A stretch of DNA of 41,680 bases, from the IMG/VR virus record IMGVR_UViG_3300019142_000003, positions 1 to 41,680 of that record; one strand, written 5' to 3'. Each line of letters starts with the position of its first letter. The stretch's first letter is position 1. The translations under genes were made by a program, and so were the position numbers. The notes below the pieces were generated by a model. That model was given only the letters and a program-made list of their open reading frames with translations. It did no database searches and had not been told where the DNA came from. Shown here piece after piece: positions 1-8,280 of the stretch. The DNA is from a virus.

Positions 1-98
1 GGAAGGCACGGCGTTGCTCGGCGCTCGCCGCGGGGCGCAGGGCGTTGAAGTTGATAAATTCAGCGCCGAAGGTATAGACGGTCTGGTTGAGCAGGTTG
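1..98 (-). pseudogene. Host TonB-dependent-receptor-like gene, C-terminal part, cut by the prophage
   Basis: Read on the minus strand, bases 98 to 1 encode NLLNQTVYTFGAEFINF followed by an Ala/Arg-rich stretch that runs off the window. This looks like the last beta-strands of a TonB-dependent outer-membrane receptor. The bases just beyond the other prophage end (41582-41680) encode the residues immediately before it in the same frame. Joining the two with one copy of TTG gives an uninterrupted coding frame, so this is the downstream half of a host gene split by the insertion. The family call rests on sequence style over a short fragment; the split-gene call is stronger. Confidence 0.6.
96..98. 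repeat. Left copy of the short target duplication (TTG, possibly TTGT)
   Basis: TTG just outside the left terminus matches TTG just outside the right terminus at 41582-41584. TTGT would also match if the element began one base later. Only three or four bases are shared, although Mu-family elements normally duplicate five. Confidence 0.55.
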
Positions 99-139
99 TG
101 CGCGCAAACACGATAATCGAAAACTTTTTTACGCGATAA
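99..139. repeat. Left terminus with two transposase-binding-like sites (L1, L2)
   Basis: TG at 99-100 is followed by ACACGATAA at 108-116 (L1) and ACGCGATAA at 131-139 (L2), with start-to-start spacing of 23 bases. The right terminus shows the same two sites at the same distances in inverse orientation. In Mu the end sites are about 22 bp long and are bound by MuA. Here the role is inferred from position and symmetry. Confidence 0.85.
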
Positions 140-171
140 CGCTTGGAACTCCATATTGACACAGTCAAAAG
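131..171 (+). repeat. About 41-bp imperfect direct repeat shared with the right arm
   Basis: This stretch starts with site L2 and aligns without gaps to 41457-41497, with about 30 of 41 positions identical. The shared part includes CGATAACG, GGAA and ATATTGAC followed by TCAAA. The two copies have the same orientation, unlike the terminal sites. It may be an extended transposase or host-factor binding site or a promoter-like element; the function is unknown. Confidence 0.6.
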
Positions 172-199
172 CGGCGAGCCTGTGCAGCCCGCCGCTTTT
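167..199 (-). terminator. Terminator hairpin at the end of the late operon
   Basis: AAAAGCGGCG at 167-176 pairs perfectly with CGCCGCTTTT at 190-199 around a 13-base loop. For leftward transcripts it follows the last fibre gene and ends in a short U tract. The A-rich other side makes it potentially bidirectional, which would insulate the phage from host transcription. Confidence 0.75.
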
Positions 200-222
200 C
201 CTTACTCTCTCTCTTAATCTAT

Positions 223-2637
223 TTACTGGAAAGCGCGCTTGAAGAAGTCAAGCAGCGCGGTCTTCGACGCCTCAAGTCCCGCCAAGTGGCCACCGGTGGT
301 CGTCGTAACGGTCGACTCAGTCGCCACCCCGTTAATATACGACGCAAAATTGCCGGTGTGCTGCGTCGGATCAACGATGGTGTCGTCCGAGTTCTTGAAA
401 AAGATAAAACGCTTGCCCGCGTAGCTGGCCGTCGCGCGCAACATCGGATCGAAGCCGGCGGTCTTTTCCGCATACGTATGCGGAGACGCGCCCGTGATGG
501 CGTAAGCAACATTCAGCCCGGACGCGAACGCGCCGGAGGAATAGGCGTAACCGAGGTTGAGCACGCAGTCATAACAGGCTGCTGCTTTGAGCCCGGGGAT
601 GCGCGCATCGCCGAAGCTATTCATAGTGGCGACACCGCCCATCGACATGCCGAGCATCCCGACCTTCGTTTCATCGACGTTGAGGTTAGCCGAAGCCCAG
701 GTAATGAGCGCGTAGTTGGCGTCGAGCGCCTGCTGATTGCCCCAGCTATTCGCGCCGCCGAAGTCCGTATGATACTGACTGCTCGCGGCGACGATGTACC
801 CTGCTTCGACTAATGCTCGAACAAGCGCAAAGTGTCCCGCATTGTCTAAGAATGTTCTCTCATCACCGGCTGCCTGATGATTGAGCAAAATCAGTGGCCG
901 GTCGCCGGTCAGTCCCTCTTTATAGACGATGAAATTCCGGCTCTGCGTGGCCGTGATTGGTGCGTAGCCGCCGAGCGGCTCCAAGCCGATATAGCGCCAT
1001 GTCCAGCGATTGTGCCCGCGCAACATCGCCGTGTGCATCGCCACCTCGGCATCACTGGCCGCGCTGCCGAGAATCGCCAGTTGTTTCATTTGGCCGAAAA
1101 AAGGGCCGAGCTTGATCGAAGTGATCGAGGCGAGGTCAGAATTTTCAGGCGTGTATGTCTCGGCTAACACGCCATCAACGAAAAATGAAACCGAGGTCGC
1201 AGAATTCTGCCGCCATGCGAGGACAGTCCATTCCGAAGGGTAGCCAACACCGTCCGTGCCTTGCCCGCCGAGCTTCTTGTAAGCAAACCAGCGGTTGAAA
1301 ATGACGCTGACGAGGTTGCGAGATTCAACATCTGTAGTGGGCGAGTGATTCAGAGCGAAGCCGGCGCTGTAGGGTGATTGCTTGCGAATCGTGAGAAAGA
1401 AAGTGCGGGTCGCGCTCGCCGGCAACGGCACGCTCAAATAATCGCTCGCATCATTCGCCACGAGGTAGGCGCCCGGCGTCTCCGTGTTTATTTCGGTCGC
1501 GTAGTAAGTCGGTCTATCAGCGGCCGTCGCTTGAGTCGCATGTCGCCCGTTGCCTGTCAGGTCGGGTAAGGAGGCGACCGTAGCCCCGTTCAACGCATTT
1601 AATTTGGTTACGTCGTAGAAGTTCGTGAAGCCTGAAAGATATGTCGGCGAATACTCCAGGATGCCCTTACTGATTAAAGCCTTCGTCGCGGCCGCGATGT
1701 CCACGCCGCCTGCACTGAGCGTGCCGCTGACCGTCATGCCGCCGGTCACTGTCGGCGAGTTGATGACGGGCGAATTGAGCGTTTTATTCGATAGCGTGTC
1801 GGTCGTCGCCCTGCCGACCAGAGTATCGGTCGAGGTAGGCAGCGTCAGCGTCCCGGCGTTGACGATTGTGGAGATGACGGGCGAGTTGATGGTTGCACCA
1901 TTGACTGTTGCCGTGTTGAGCGTTGCCAAATTGATCACCGGAGCCGTAATGATCTTATTCGTCAGCTCTGCCGGCGCTGCGTTCTTCGTCGCGTCCGAAG
2001 TGTCATCGACGCTCCCAAGTCCGATGTTTGTGCGCGCCGTCGCGGGGTTCATCAAGTCCGAGAGATTGAGCGAGGGCCGGAGCGGCGTGTAGCCGAGCGC
2101 CGTGGTCACGTTGGCATTCGTCATTGAGGCGTAGACCGCGCTTGAAATCCCGTTGCTCAGTTGCGTCACTGCTGCGCTCGAAGCGAAGGTGTACTGAGCG
2201 GCCAAGTTGGCATCGAGGACTTTGTAGGGTGAGAGATTGATAACCGACGTTGAGAAGGGAATGTCATAGAGTCCTATCAGAGTTTGACCGCCGTTCGCGT
2301 CCGCGACATAAACCTGGTAGTAGGCCACGGGCGAAAGTGAGCGCGACGGGAAGACGGATAAATCGAATTGCCCTTGCGCGTTGAGGGGCGCGGAGACGCT
2401 CGCACCCTTCGCGATCAGCCCCGCGGGGCTCGTCACCTGTTGAGTGAGAATAAAAGTCACCTTGCCGGAGCGCGGCGCGCCTGAGGGGTCGGTGAAGGTG
2501 TCGATGATTCTGACTCGCTGGTTCAAGGCTTGCGACGTGAATGCTTCTGCCGTTCTCACCGTGTTCATGACAGGCAGCGCGGACACGAGCAGGGCGAAGA
2601 CGAGCGTAAGCGAAAGTAAGGTTCTGATAGTTTTCAT
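223..2637 (-). CDS. Tail fibre/spike with signal peptide and C-terminal alpha/beta-hydrolase domain
   Basis: This 804-residue protein is encoded by the last gene of the late operon. Residues 1 to about 32 look like a Sec signal peptide (KTIR, hydrophobic core, AEA cleavage site). About 100-320 is tail-fibre-like sequence (ALGYTPL, NLSDL, repeated INSPVI/NSPTV segments). The middle resembles a LamG/concanavalin fold. About 570-804 is an alpha/beta hydrolase with nucleophile motif GMSMGG (Ser near 665), an Asp in NSDDT near 751 and His in GGH near 784. The ATG at 2637 is preferred over GTG at 2643 because GAGG lies just upstream. The likely role is receptor binding with esterase or deacetylase action on surface polysaccharide; the substrate is unknown. 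A secretion signal on a tail fibre is odd, because tails assemble in the cytoplasm. Confidence 0.8.
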   Translation of the reverse strand: MKTIRTLLSLTLVFALLVSALPVMNTVRTAEAFTSQALNQRVRIIDTFTDPSGAPRSGKVTFILTQQVTSPAGLIAKGASVSAPLNAQGQFDLSVFPSRSLSPVAYYQVYVADANGGQTLIGLYDIPFSTSVINLSPYKVLDANLAAQYTFASSAAVTQLSNGISSAVYASMTNANVTTALGYTPLRPSLNLSDLMNPATARTNIGLGSVDDTSDATKNAAPAELTNKIITAPVINLATLNTATVNGATINSPVISTIVNAGTLTLPTSTDTLVGRATTDTLSNKTLNSPVINSPTVTGGMTVSGTLSAGGVDIAAATKALISKGILEYSPTYLSGFTNFYDVTKLNALNGATVASLPDLTGNGRHATQATAADRPTYYATEINTETPGAYLVANDASDYLSVPLPASATRTFFLTIRKQSPYSAGFALNHSPTTDVESRNLVSVIFNRWFAYKKLGGQGTDGVGYPSEWTVLAWRQNSATSVSFFVDGVLAETYTPENSDLASITSIKLGPFFGQMKQLAILGSAASDAEVAMHTAMLRGHNRWTWRYIGLEPLGGYAPITATQSRNFIVYKEGLTGDRPLILLNHQAAGDERTFLDNAGHFALVRALVEAGYIVAASSQYHTDFGGANSWGNQQALDANYALITWASANLNVDETKVGMLGMSMGGVATMNSFGDARIPGLKAAACYDCVLNLGYAYSSGAFASGLNVAYAITGASPHTYAEKTAGFDPMLRATASYAGKRFIFFKNSDDTIVDPTQHTGNFASYINGVATESTVTTTTGGHLAGLEASKTALLDFFKRAFQ

Positions 2638-2666
2638 AGTCACCTCATTTTGTCCTTAAGTGATGT

Positions 2667-4133
2667 TTAGAAAGAAGAGTGAGCCGAGCGTCGCCAGGTG
2701 TTCGCCGAGACGCAGAGGTAGAAGTAATTCGCATCCCAAGCGATGTCGCCCTGATTGCAGGCTGCGCTTGAACTGACCGGAGTCTTTGCCGTGCGCAGGC
2801 GCAGCGTATCGCTATTGACATCGAGCGCAGCAGTCGGCGAATCAGTGTTGATGCCGATCTGGTTCGTCGTTGAGATGTAAATACCTTGGTTTGCCACCGC
2901 CCCGCCTGTGCTCGAGGTTTGCAATCTCAGCGGGCGCACCGTCCCCGCGCCTGACTTCGTGCTAAACAGGGTGAAGGAGTTGCCGTCCGCGCGGGTGGTC
3001 AAAAATTCATAATTCACGGGGTCGGCGAAGAAGTCCGTATTGAAGATGATGAACTGCGCTCGGATGGAGATACTGCTGCCCGCGCCTTTCGGCACGATGC
3101 CGAAGCTCGTCCCCAGGTTCGTGCCCGCCGAGGACGGATAGAAAGTCAAATTACCTAAGTCCGCCAACCCGAACGGCGAGTTTTTGATTGCGAAGTTCGG
3201 CCCCGCCACGCCGCTTACATTGTTGAGAATGAAGTCGCCCGCCGAATACATGCCTGCGAAAGTGGGCGTCGAGCTGGTCGAGATGGACTGCGGCAATGAG
3301 ATCGTCGGATTGCCGCTCACACCGTCGCCGTTCAAGACGCTGACGTGACCCGCTGTGCCGGTGATAGTGCGAGCAGACGCCGCCCCCGTGCCGGTACGCG
3401 CGATGATGCCGGTTGATGAAAGGCCGGCGATGGCAGTCAGATCGGAGTCGCTCGCCTGCTTCGCACCGAGGTCTGTCGTGAGGTTCGTGACCTTCGACTG
3501 TGCGAGCAGGGGGATGTCAGCCTCGACGAGCGCGCGAAAGGAGGGCGTCCCGGTCGAGCCTGAAGGCGCGGCGAAGACCTTGTTCGCCGTCTGCGTCGCC
3601 CACGCGCCCGTGAGCGTGCCGGTCACGACGACGGGCGAGCCGGTGACTGAGAACTCGGCAGGCAGCGAGAGGCCGACGTTCTCGACCGTGCCGGAGCCGG
3701 CCGAGAGCGTCGCCCAAGTCTGGTCGCCGCGAAGGAATGTGGAGCTGCTCGCCGTGCCGCTCCCGAGGCGCGCAGTGGCAATCGTCCCCGCTGTCATCTT
3801 CGAGGCGTTGAGCGGAGGCAGGTCGGCCTCAACAATCGCGCGGAATGAGGGGAGGCCATAAGAGCCAGTTGGAGAAGCATAGAAAAGATTCGCGTTCTGT
3901 GAATTGCTCGTGCCAGATGAAGACCCACCACTACATGTGACTATGGCCGTCCTGCTAGAGAACGTCACACATCCCACTGGGAATCGCAGTTCGTTGATAC
4001 CGTTGAAACTCTTCTGGCCGTCACTTACTTTCAAAGTTGGCGAGGCCGCACTACTGACGGACGCGCCTCCCTGGGCGAATGCCATGAACGAGAAAAGAAA
4101 TATCAACAATGAAGAAATGAGAACTTTGCGCAT
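2667..4133 (-). CDS. Tail fibre protein with N-terminal signal peptide
   Basis: This 488-residue protein is rich in Ser, Thr, Gly and Ala. Residues 1-21 form a clear signal peptide (MRK, hydrophobic run, AFA-QG). Two fibre-type repeats follow (SPTGSYGLPSFRAIVEADLP and PSGSTGTPSFRALVEADIP). Near the C-terminus is an IGINTDSPTAALDV motif common in fibres before a trimerisation or chaperone tip, but no S74 peptidase domain is seen. The start ATG directly follows the stop of the upstream gene. It probably forms a fibre with or beneath the hydrolase spike encoded next. The signal peptide is shared with that neighbour and is unusual. Confidence 0.8.
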   Translation of the reverse strand: MRKVLISSLLIFLFSFMAFAQGGASVSSAASPTLKVSDGQKSFNGINELRFPVGCVTFSSRTAIVTCSGGSSSGTSNSQNANLFYASPTGSYGLPSFRAIVEADLPPLNASKMTAGTIATARLGSGTASSSTFLRGDQTWATLSAGSGTVENVGLSLPAEFSVTGSPVVVTGTLTGAWATQTANKVFAAPSGSTGTPSFRALVEADIPLLAQSKVTNLTTDLGAKQASDSDLTAIAGLSSTGIIARTGTGAASARTITGTAGHVSVLNGDGVSGNPTISLPQSISTSSTPTFAGMYSAGDFILNNVSGVAGPNFAIKNSPFGLADLGNLTFYPSSAGTNLGTSFGIVPKGAGSSISIRAQFIIFNTDFFADPVNYEFLTTRADGNSFTLFSTKSGAGTVRPLRLQTSSTGGAVANQGIYISTTNQIGINTDSPTAALDVNSDTLRLRTAKTPVSSSAACNQGDIAWDANYFYLCVSANTWRRSAHSSF

Positions 4134-5354
4134 TTAGCTAATCTCCTCGTAAGTAACTTTGAAACGCGGCCGCGGGTCGAAGCTGCCGGTTGAGCCGCCG
4201 AGCGTCTCCCCCTCACTAGCGAAAGTGACGGAGAGAATTTCGGACTCGGCGCTATAGCCATTGCCCCCCGAATCCGCGATGCTGATGTAGATTGTTTGTG
4301 CGAGCTTCACAGGAATGGGCAGGAAGGCGTAAGCGATTCTGTGCCAGATGGCATCTGCGTCATCTGCCACAGCCAAATCTCCGAATGCCAGTCCGCTCGC
4401 GGCCGTCGCCGCCCCTGCTGCGTTGTCTTCGAGTAGCGCGTCGCCGAGCCACAAATCGGCCGTGAGGCCACCAGCCGCGATGACCAGCCTTAGTTTTCCG
4501 CCATCATGTAAATGTGCTGCGCCTCCATTCAGCTTCACTTCATTCCCATCGAATGTAAGTTCATATCGCTTCGCGCCGTCCTCGATGCGCAGCCCAACGC
4601 ATTGTGCTGGCCCCGCTCCATCCGAAGCTGCAACTGATGGGGGATAGAGTTCAAGTGTGAAACCATCCTGAAAGGCATTGGCCGGAAAGGCGTTTTTCGT
4701 GTAGTAAGTTGCGCCGTCCAAGCTATTGCTATTCACACGCCATCCTTCCCCTGCCTGCTCTGTTGGAGCACTGCCAACCTTCGTAAAGCCCGCTAGCGTC
4801 GGGTCGCCTCCAAGCCAGTCAAAGGCTGGATTCAGGGTGCTTGCGCGAGCTATGTCAACAGTGTCACCGAGAGGCATGTTGCCGCCATCGTGAATTTGAA
4901 CGCTCGGATTGATGAGTTGGCCGTCCACCATGCTCTCTGCAATCCTGACCCTGCGCTTGCGGACAAAGGTCGAACTCTTAACGCCGACCGATACGCTGTC
5001 TGCCGTCGCATCGCCAAGCTGTCCGATTTCTGGCGCGTCGGAGATGCGGTTATAAAGGAGGGTGAATTGTGGAGCTTCTTCCAATCGGGAAAAGTCTGGC
5101 GTGCCATCAACGCTGAAAGAGAGGCTGTATATCCTGATATTGCGATCTCTGGTCGGGCTGTGCGGGAAAGAGAATTGCCCGCCCGGCACTGCTATGCCTG
5201 CGAGTTTGGCATCCTTTACCGTCTCGATCTCCTCGTAGTGCCACCAGATTTCCACGTAGGCAGCAGGCGCGGTCGCCTCTGGATACCAAATTTGTGACTC
5301 GCCATCGCGGGCGATAAGGTTGGCACTGGCACTATCTTTTGCTGATAAACTCAT
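4134..5354 (-). CDS. Tail tip/fibre-associated structural protein
   Basis: This 406-residue protein begins MSLSAKDSAS. The ATG at 5354 overlaps the upstream stop (TGATG), which favours it over the longer frame. The N-terminal half has short beta-rich segments (YVEIWWHYEEI, IRIYSLSF). The central region from about 190 to 340 resembles a carbohydrate-binding or LamG-like beta sandwich (FTLELYPPSV, YELTFDGNEVKL, LRLVIAAGGLTADLWL). No catalytic motif was recognised. Its place between the tail hub and the fibres suggests a tip or adhesin-attachment protein. The specific function is unknown. Confidence 0.65.
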   Translation of the reverse strand: MSLSAKDSASANLIARDGESQIWYPEATAPAAYVEIWWHYEEIETVKDAKLAGIAVPGGQFSFPHSPTRDRNIRIYSLSFSVDGTPDFSRLEEAPQFTLLYNRISDAPEIGQLGDATADSVSVGVKSSTFVRKRRVRIAESMVDGQLINPSVQIHDGGNMPLGDTVDIARASTLNPAFDWLGGDPTLAGFTKVGSAPTEQAGEGWRVNSNSLDGATYYTKNAFPANAFQDGFTLELYPPSVAASDGAGPAQCVGLRIEDGAKRYELTFDGNEVKLNGGAAHLHDGGKLRLVIAAGGLTADLWLGDALLEDNAAGAATAASGLAFGDLAVADDADAIWHRIAYAFLPIPVKLAQTIYISIADSGGNGYSAESEILSVTFASEGETLGGSTGSFDPRPRFKVTYEEIS

Positions 5355-5626
5355 CAGCTTGTCACCCGCAAAAGAGACGCACACCATCCATCCGCATCGC
5401 GAACCCAAGTGAAACGAATCGTGCGCCCGGCCGCCACCGGCAGCGTGCCCGAAGCTACGAGACCATTTACATCTGCAATCACATTAGGGAGCGCAATTGC
5501 GCCCGCCCCGGTTGCGGCATCCGCGTCCGTCACATCGCGCACCTGTACAACCGCACCGGGCACGGGGATAGGCTGCGAGCCGTCATTGCGATCTATCTCC
5601 ACGTCGAAGCCTGCGAAATTTGCCAT
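5354..5626 (-). CDS. Small tail-tip protein, function unknown
   Basis: This 90-residue protein begins MANFAGFDVEIDRNDGSQPI and contains VPGAVVQVRDVTDADA, an extended beta-like pattern seen in small carboxypeptidase-regulatory-like or adaptor folds. Its stop overlaps the next start and the hub gene lies 15 bases upstream, so translation is probably coupled. Its position suggests a tail-tip adaptor between hub and fibre. No family was recognised with confidence. Confidence 0.6.
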   Translation of the reverse strand: MANFAGFDVEIDRNDGSQPIPVPGAVVQVRDVTDADAATGAGAIALPNVIADVNGLVASGTLPVAAGRTIRFTWVRDADGWCASLLRVTS

Positions 5627-5641
5627 CTGCTACTTCCTCGC

Positions 5642-7795
5642 TTACAAATAAATAGTGATTCGGTCGTCGTCGTACTCGACATTCACAATGTCGTGCGGCG
5701 ACGGACGCCTGCCCCGTAGCCCACCGGGATTTGTGACAATCGGAGTGCCGACGCGAATGGGCGCTTGCTGCACGTCTTCAAGGTGTTGGTAGTAGTCAAC
5801 CGGGTATGCAACCGTGTCGAGCTTTACAGTCAGGTCAGACTTTTCATCGAGCGTCTGAATGCGAAAATACTCGAAGCCGCAACGGTCAAGTTTCTTGGAG
5901 ACGATTTTGATTACTTTGTAGGGGTGAAGGTCGAGCGTATCTATGAATGACGCCTGAAAATTAGCCTGCCGATTATTCTTCAGCCCGCCCTTATCGAACG
6001 CTCCTAAATCCAAAATCCGATTCCCACAGCGCACCGCCTGCCCGAAATCAGTAACGCCGAAGAGCACTAATTCATCTTTAATCACGCGCCGCGACTTATC
6101 GCCGTGGGCAATCCCGGCAGTCCATTGCGCCTCCTCGTCTTGGAATATGAGAGGGCGTTGAATGTAGTCATGGGCTTTATCGTAAAACTTGACCAGCAGA
6201 TAGTTGGTCAACTCGCCTTCTGGCTTCGCCTTTGGGGTACGTAGCGTTGATTGCATCCCCTCGAAGAGAATCGGTCGAACGGTTGGATCGCGCGCAATCA
6301 GGTCGAGGTCATCAGTGAAGACCGGGACGTTGCTCAAGTCTTCTTTCCTGAGCGGCATGATTCGTTCCTTCCCTTGAAACGGGAAGGGCAACGTCAGGAA
6401 GCTAAACAGACAGGCATCATCAATCTGCTGTTGGGTAGAACGCTCAAGAATCTCCGCGCTGAAACTCGCCCGCGTGGAGGTGTAGTGAACGCCTGCGGCG
6501 TCTTGAAAGCCCGCCAGAGCGTTATGCCACGCTGCGGCTTCGATCCAGTCCTCGATGACATAGCGTGCGTGGTCGCGTCCGTCACCCCAGCGTTTGTTCG
6601 TCAACATCTCCAGAATCCAGTAGGCCGGAATCATGGTGAACTGCTTGACGTAAGTCTGCGGGTCGCTGTAGACGCGCACATCGCGATAACCTTTAATTCG
6701 GCAGGAAGGACGGAATGTCGAAGCGTTGGCATTACGAAAGTCCCCCTGCACAACACCATAGAAGTGCGCGGTGTAAGAGTAGTTGTTGACGCTCTGGCTG
6801 AAGAAAGTAGCTGACTGCCGATACTCGCCCAGGCGCAGGTTTCGATGCTCAGGCGTGATAAGCCTATCGGCCAGCGTTGGCTCGCTCAGGGATTCGACCG
6901 GCCCTTCACCCGCGTCGGCCAGCACTCGCGCGCTACCCTTGTCCGGGTACTTCGTGTTTGGCTCGGTCAGCCATGCGAGCACATCCATTTCGCGAATCTT
7001 CCACTCGCCCGCAATGACGCGACGGGACTGCGAAAGATTAGACTCATTCCCTTTTGTCGTGGCTTGGAGGTTCGGCCCCCTCGTCTGGCTAACGGTTACA
7101 GTATCGGTGGCCGTGTCTCCACCGCCGTACTCAAGCGTGTCGCCGATGCGCTGCTGGCAGCCGGTTGTCGTCTTAGGACAAGAGCGGAAGGGTTGCCCGT
7201 TTTCATCAAGGAGGCCATGAGTGCCGCCCTCAATTTGCCGGTCATAACGGCAGGGATTCTCGGCGAGCAATTGGGGGTCTTTAATTAAGCCGCCGAAAGG
7301 AAACGGGCAACCCGCTCCGACCGGGCGATTAGGCAGCGAAAGCTGAGAGGAGCGGAAGCCGAACGAGGCTGGCACTGTGGTCATACTGCCGCCCACATCT
7401 GAGGGCGTGCCCAGATGCCCGAACCAATTACGCTTGATGAGCAAATCAACTTGCGGCAGGTAATGCCATAGCTCGACACGCACGCCTTCCCCGTGGAGAT
7501 CGCAGAGGCGCGCAATCTCGGCGTCATCATCTATGAAGTTGAGTGTGATTGATGAATCGGCAATGCTCGAAGAGTTCTGAAAACTCTGAAAGACCTGCGC
7601 CTCGAAGCGCGCCTCTATAGGAACGAGCGTTAGTCCCTCATATTCCGGCAATTCATCATACTTCGCCTGCGCGTAGTAGATCGTGCCCGTCGGCGCAGGC
7701 CAATGGACAGCTATCAACTCGCCAACCTGTACACCTCTGAGCGAGCGCAGGGCGGCGAGCTTCGCCTGAATTGTCGGGTCGAGTTCGAGGAGCAT
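5642..7795 (-). CDS. Tail hub protein combining gpL-like and gpJ-like parts
   Basis: This 717-residue protein begins MLLELDPTIQ. Residues about 1-215 resemble tail proteins of the lambda gpL/DUF2163 type. They include four cysteines (about 163, 182, 206, 213) placed as in the Fe-S-binding part of gpL. A central segment (AYWILEMLTNKRWGDG, about 395-410) matches the NP-ALYDILTN-RFG pattern of gpJ-like central fibre/hub proteins. The C-terminus is beta-rich. The gene follows the tape measure and a distal tail gene, which is the usual place for the hub. A fused L/J arrangement is inferred from these motifs only. Confidence 0.7.
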   Translation of the reverse strand: MLLELDPTIQAKLAALRSLRGVQVGELIAVHWPAPTGTIYYAQAKYDELPEYEGLTLVPIEARFEAQVFQSFQNSSSIADSSITLNFIDDDAEIARLCDLHGEGVRVELWHYLPQVDLLIKRNWFGHLGTPSDVGGSMTTVPASFGFRSSQLSLPNRPVGAGCPFPFGGLIKDPQLLAENPCRYDRQIEGGTHGLLDENGQPFRSCPKTTTGCQQRIGDTLEYGGGDTATDTVTVSQTRGPNLQATTKGNESNLSQSRRVIAGEWKIREMDVLAWLTEPNTKYPDKGSARVLADAGEGPVESLSEPTLADRLITPEHRNLRLGEYRQSATFFSQSVNNYSYTAHFYGVVQGDFRNANASTFRPSCRIKGYRDVRVYSDPQTYVKQFTMIPAYWILEMLTNKRWGDGRDHARYVIEDWIEAAAWHNALAGFQDAAGVHYTSTRASFSAEILERSTQQQIDDACLFSFLTLPFPFQGKERIMPLRKEDLSNVPVFTDDLDLIARDPTVRPILFEGMQSTLRTPKAKPEGELTNYLLVKFYDKAHDYIQRPLIFQDEEAQWTAGIAHGDKSRRVIKDELVLFGVTDFGQAVRCGNRILDLGAFDKGGLKNNRQANFQASFIDTLDLHPYKVIKIVSKKLDRCGFEYFRIQTLDEKSDLTVKLDTVAYPVDYYQHLEDVQQAPIRVGTPIVTNPGGLRGRRPSPHDIVNVEYDDDRITIYL

Positions 7796-7797
7796 CG

Positions 7798-8277
7798 TTA
7801 AAGTTGGGAGCCGCCCTCGCCGAGCGAACCGTCTTCGAGCGTAGTCACGCCGGGCACGCGCACGTAGCGGAGTTTGAGTTGCGAACTGTAGAGGCGGGTC
7901 GCGAACAGTTCACGCTCGTATGTCCAGCCCTCGGATACCACTAGGAAACGCTTGTCAGTCGCGAGGTCTCTGATAACGAAGGGGCGATCTATCTCCACAT
8001 ACCCGGTCTTGTGACGGCAGAAAAATTCCCAGAGGTAAGTTGCCCTCGCTTCGATGGTTGCCGGATTCCGCTCGACCGGACTGTCCAACGTATCGGGCAA
8101 GACTTTGTAAACGAGATTCCAATAACGATTACCGGCGCGCGAGCCCGTCAGGATGGAGCGGTAGAAGCCCGCGCCCTGGTTATGACGGATGCCTTCGATC
8201 AGAATGCCTTCGACAAGCCCGAAGTCGCCTGTTAATTGCAATTCTTCGTATGGGAGGTCGTTACTGAGCAGTTGCAT
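7798..8277 (-). CDS. Distal tail protein candidate
   Basis: This 159-residue protein sits three bases from the tape measure stop and two from the hub start, the slot of distal tail or lambda gpM-like proteins. It carries aromatic-rich beta segments (RYWNLVYKVLP, ATYLWEFFCRHKTGY, RFLVVSEGWTYERE). The IEARATYLWEFF and PFVIRDL pieces resemble small minor tail proteins that cap the tube. The assignment is by gene order and fold impression, not a firm family match. Confidence 0.6.
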   Translation of the reverse strand: MQLLSNDLPYEELQLTGDFGLVEGILIEGIRHNQGAGFYRSILTGSRAGNRYWNLVYKVLPDTLDSPVERNPATIEARATYLWEFFCRHKTGYVEIDRPFVIRDLATDKRFLVVSEGWTYERELFATRLYSSQLKLRYVRVPGVTTLEDGSLGEGGSQL

Positions 8278-8280
8278 GGT

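Noticed and set aside
223-5354. An invertible tail-fibre cassette like the Mu G segment
   Set aside because: No inverted recombination sites, second fibre set in the opposite direction or invertase gene were seen.
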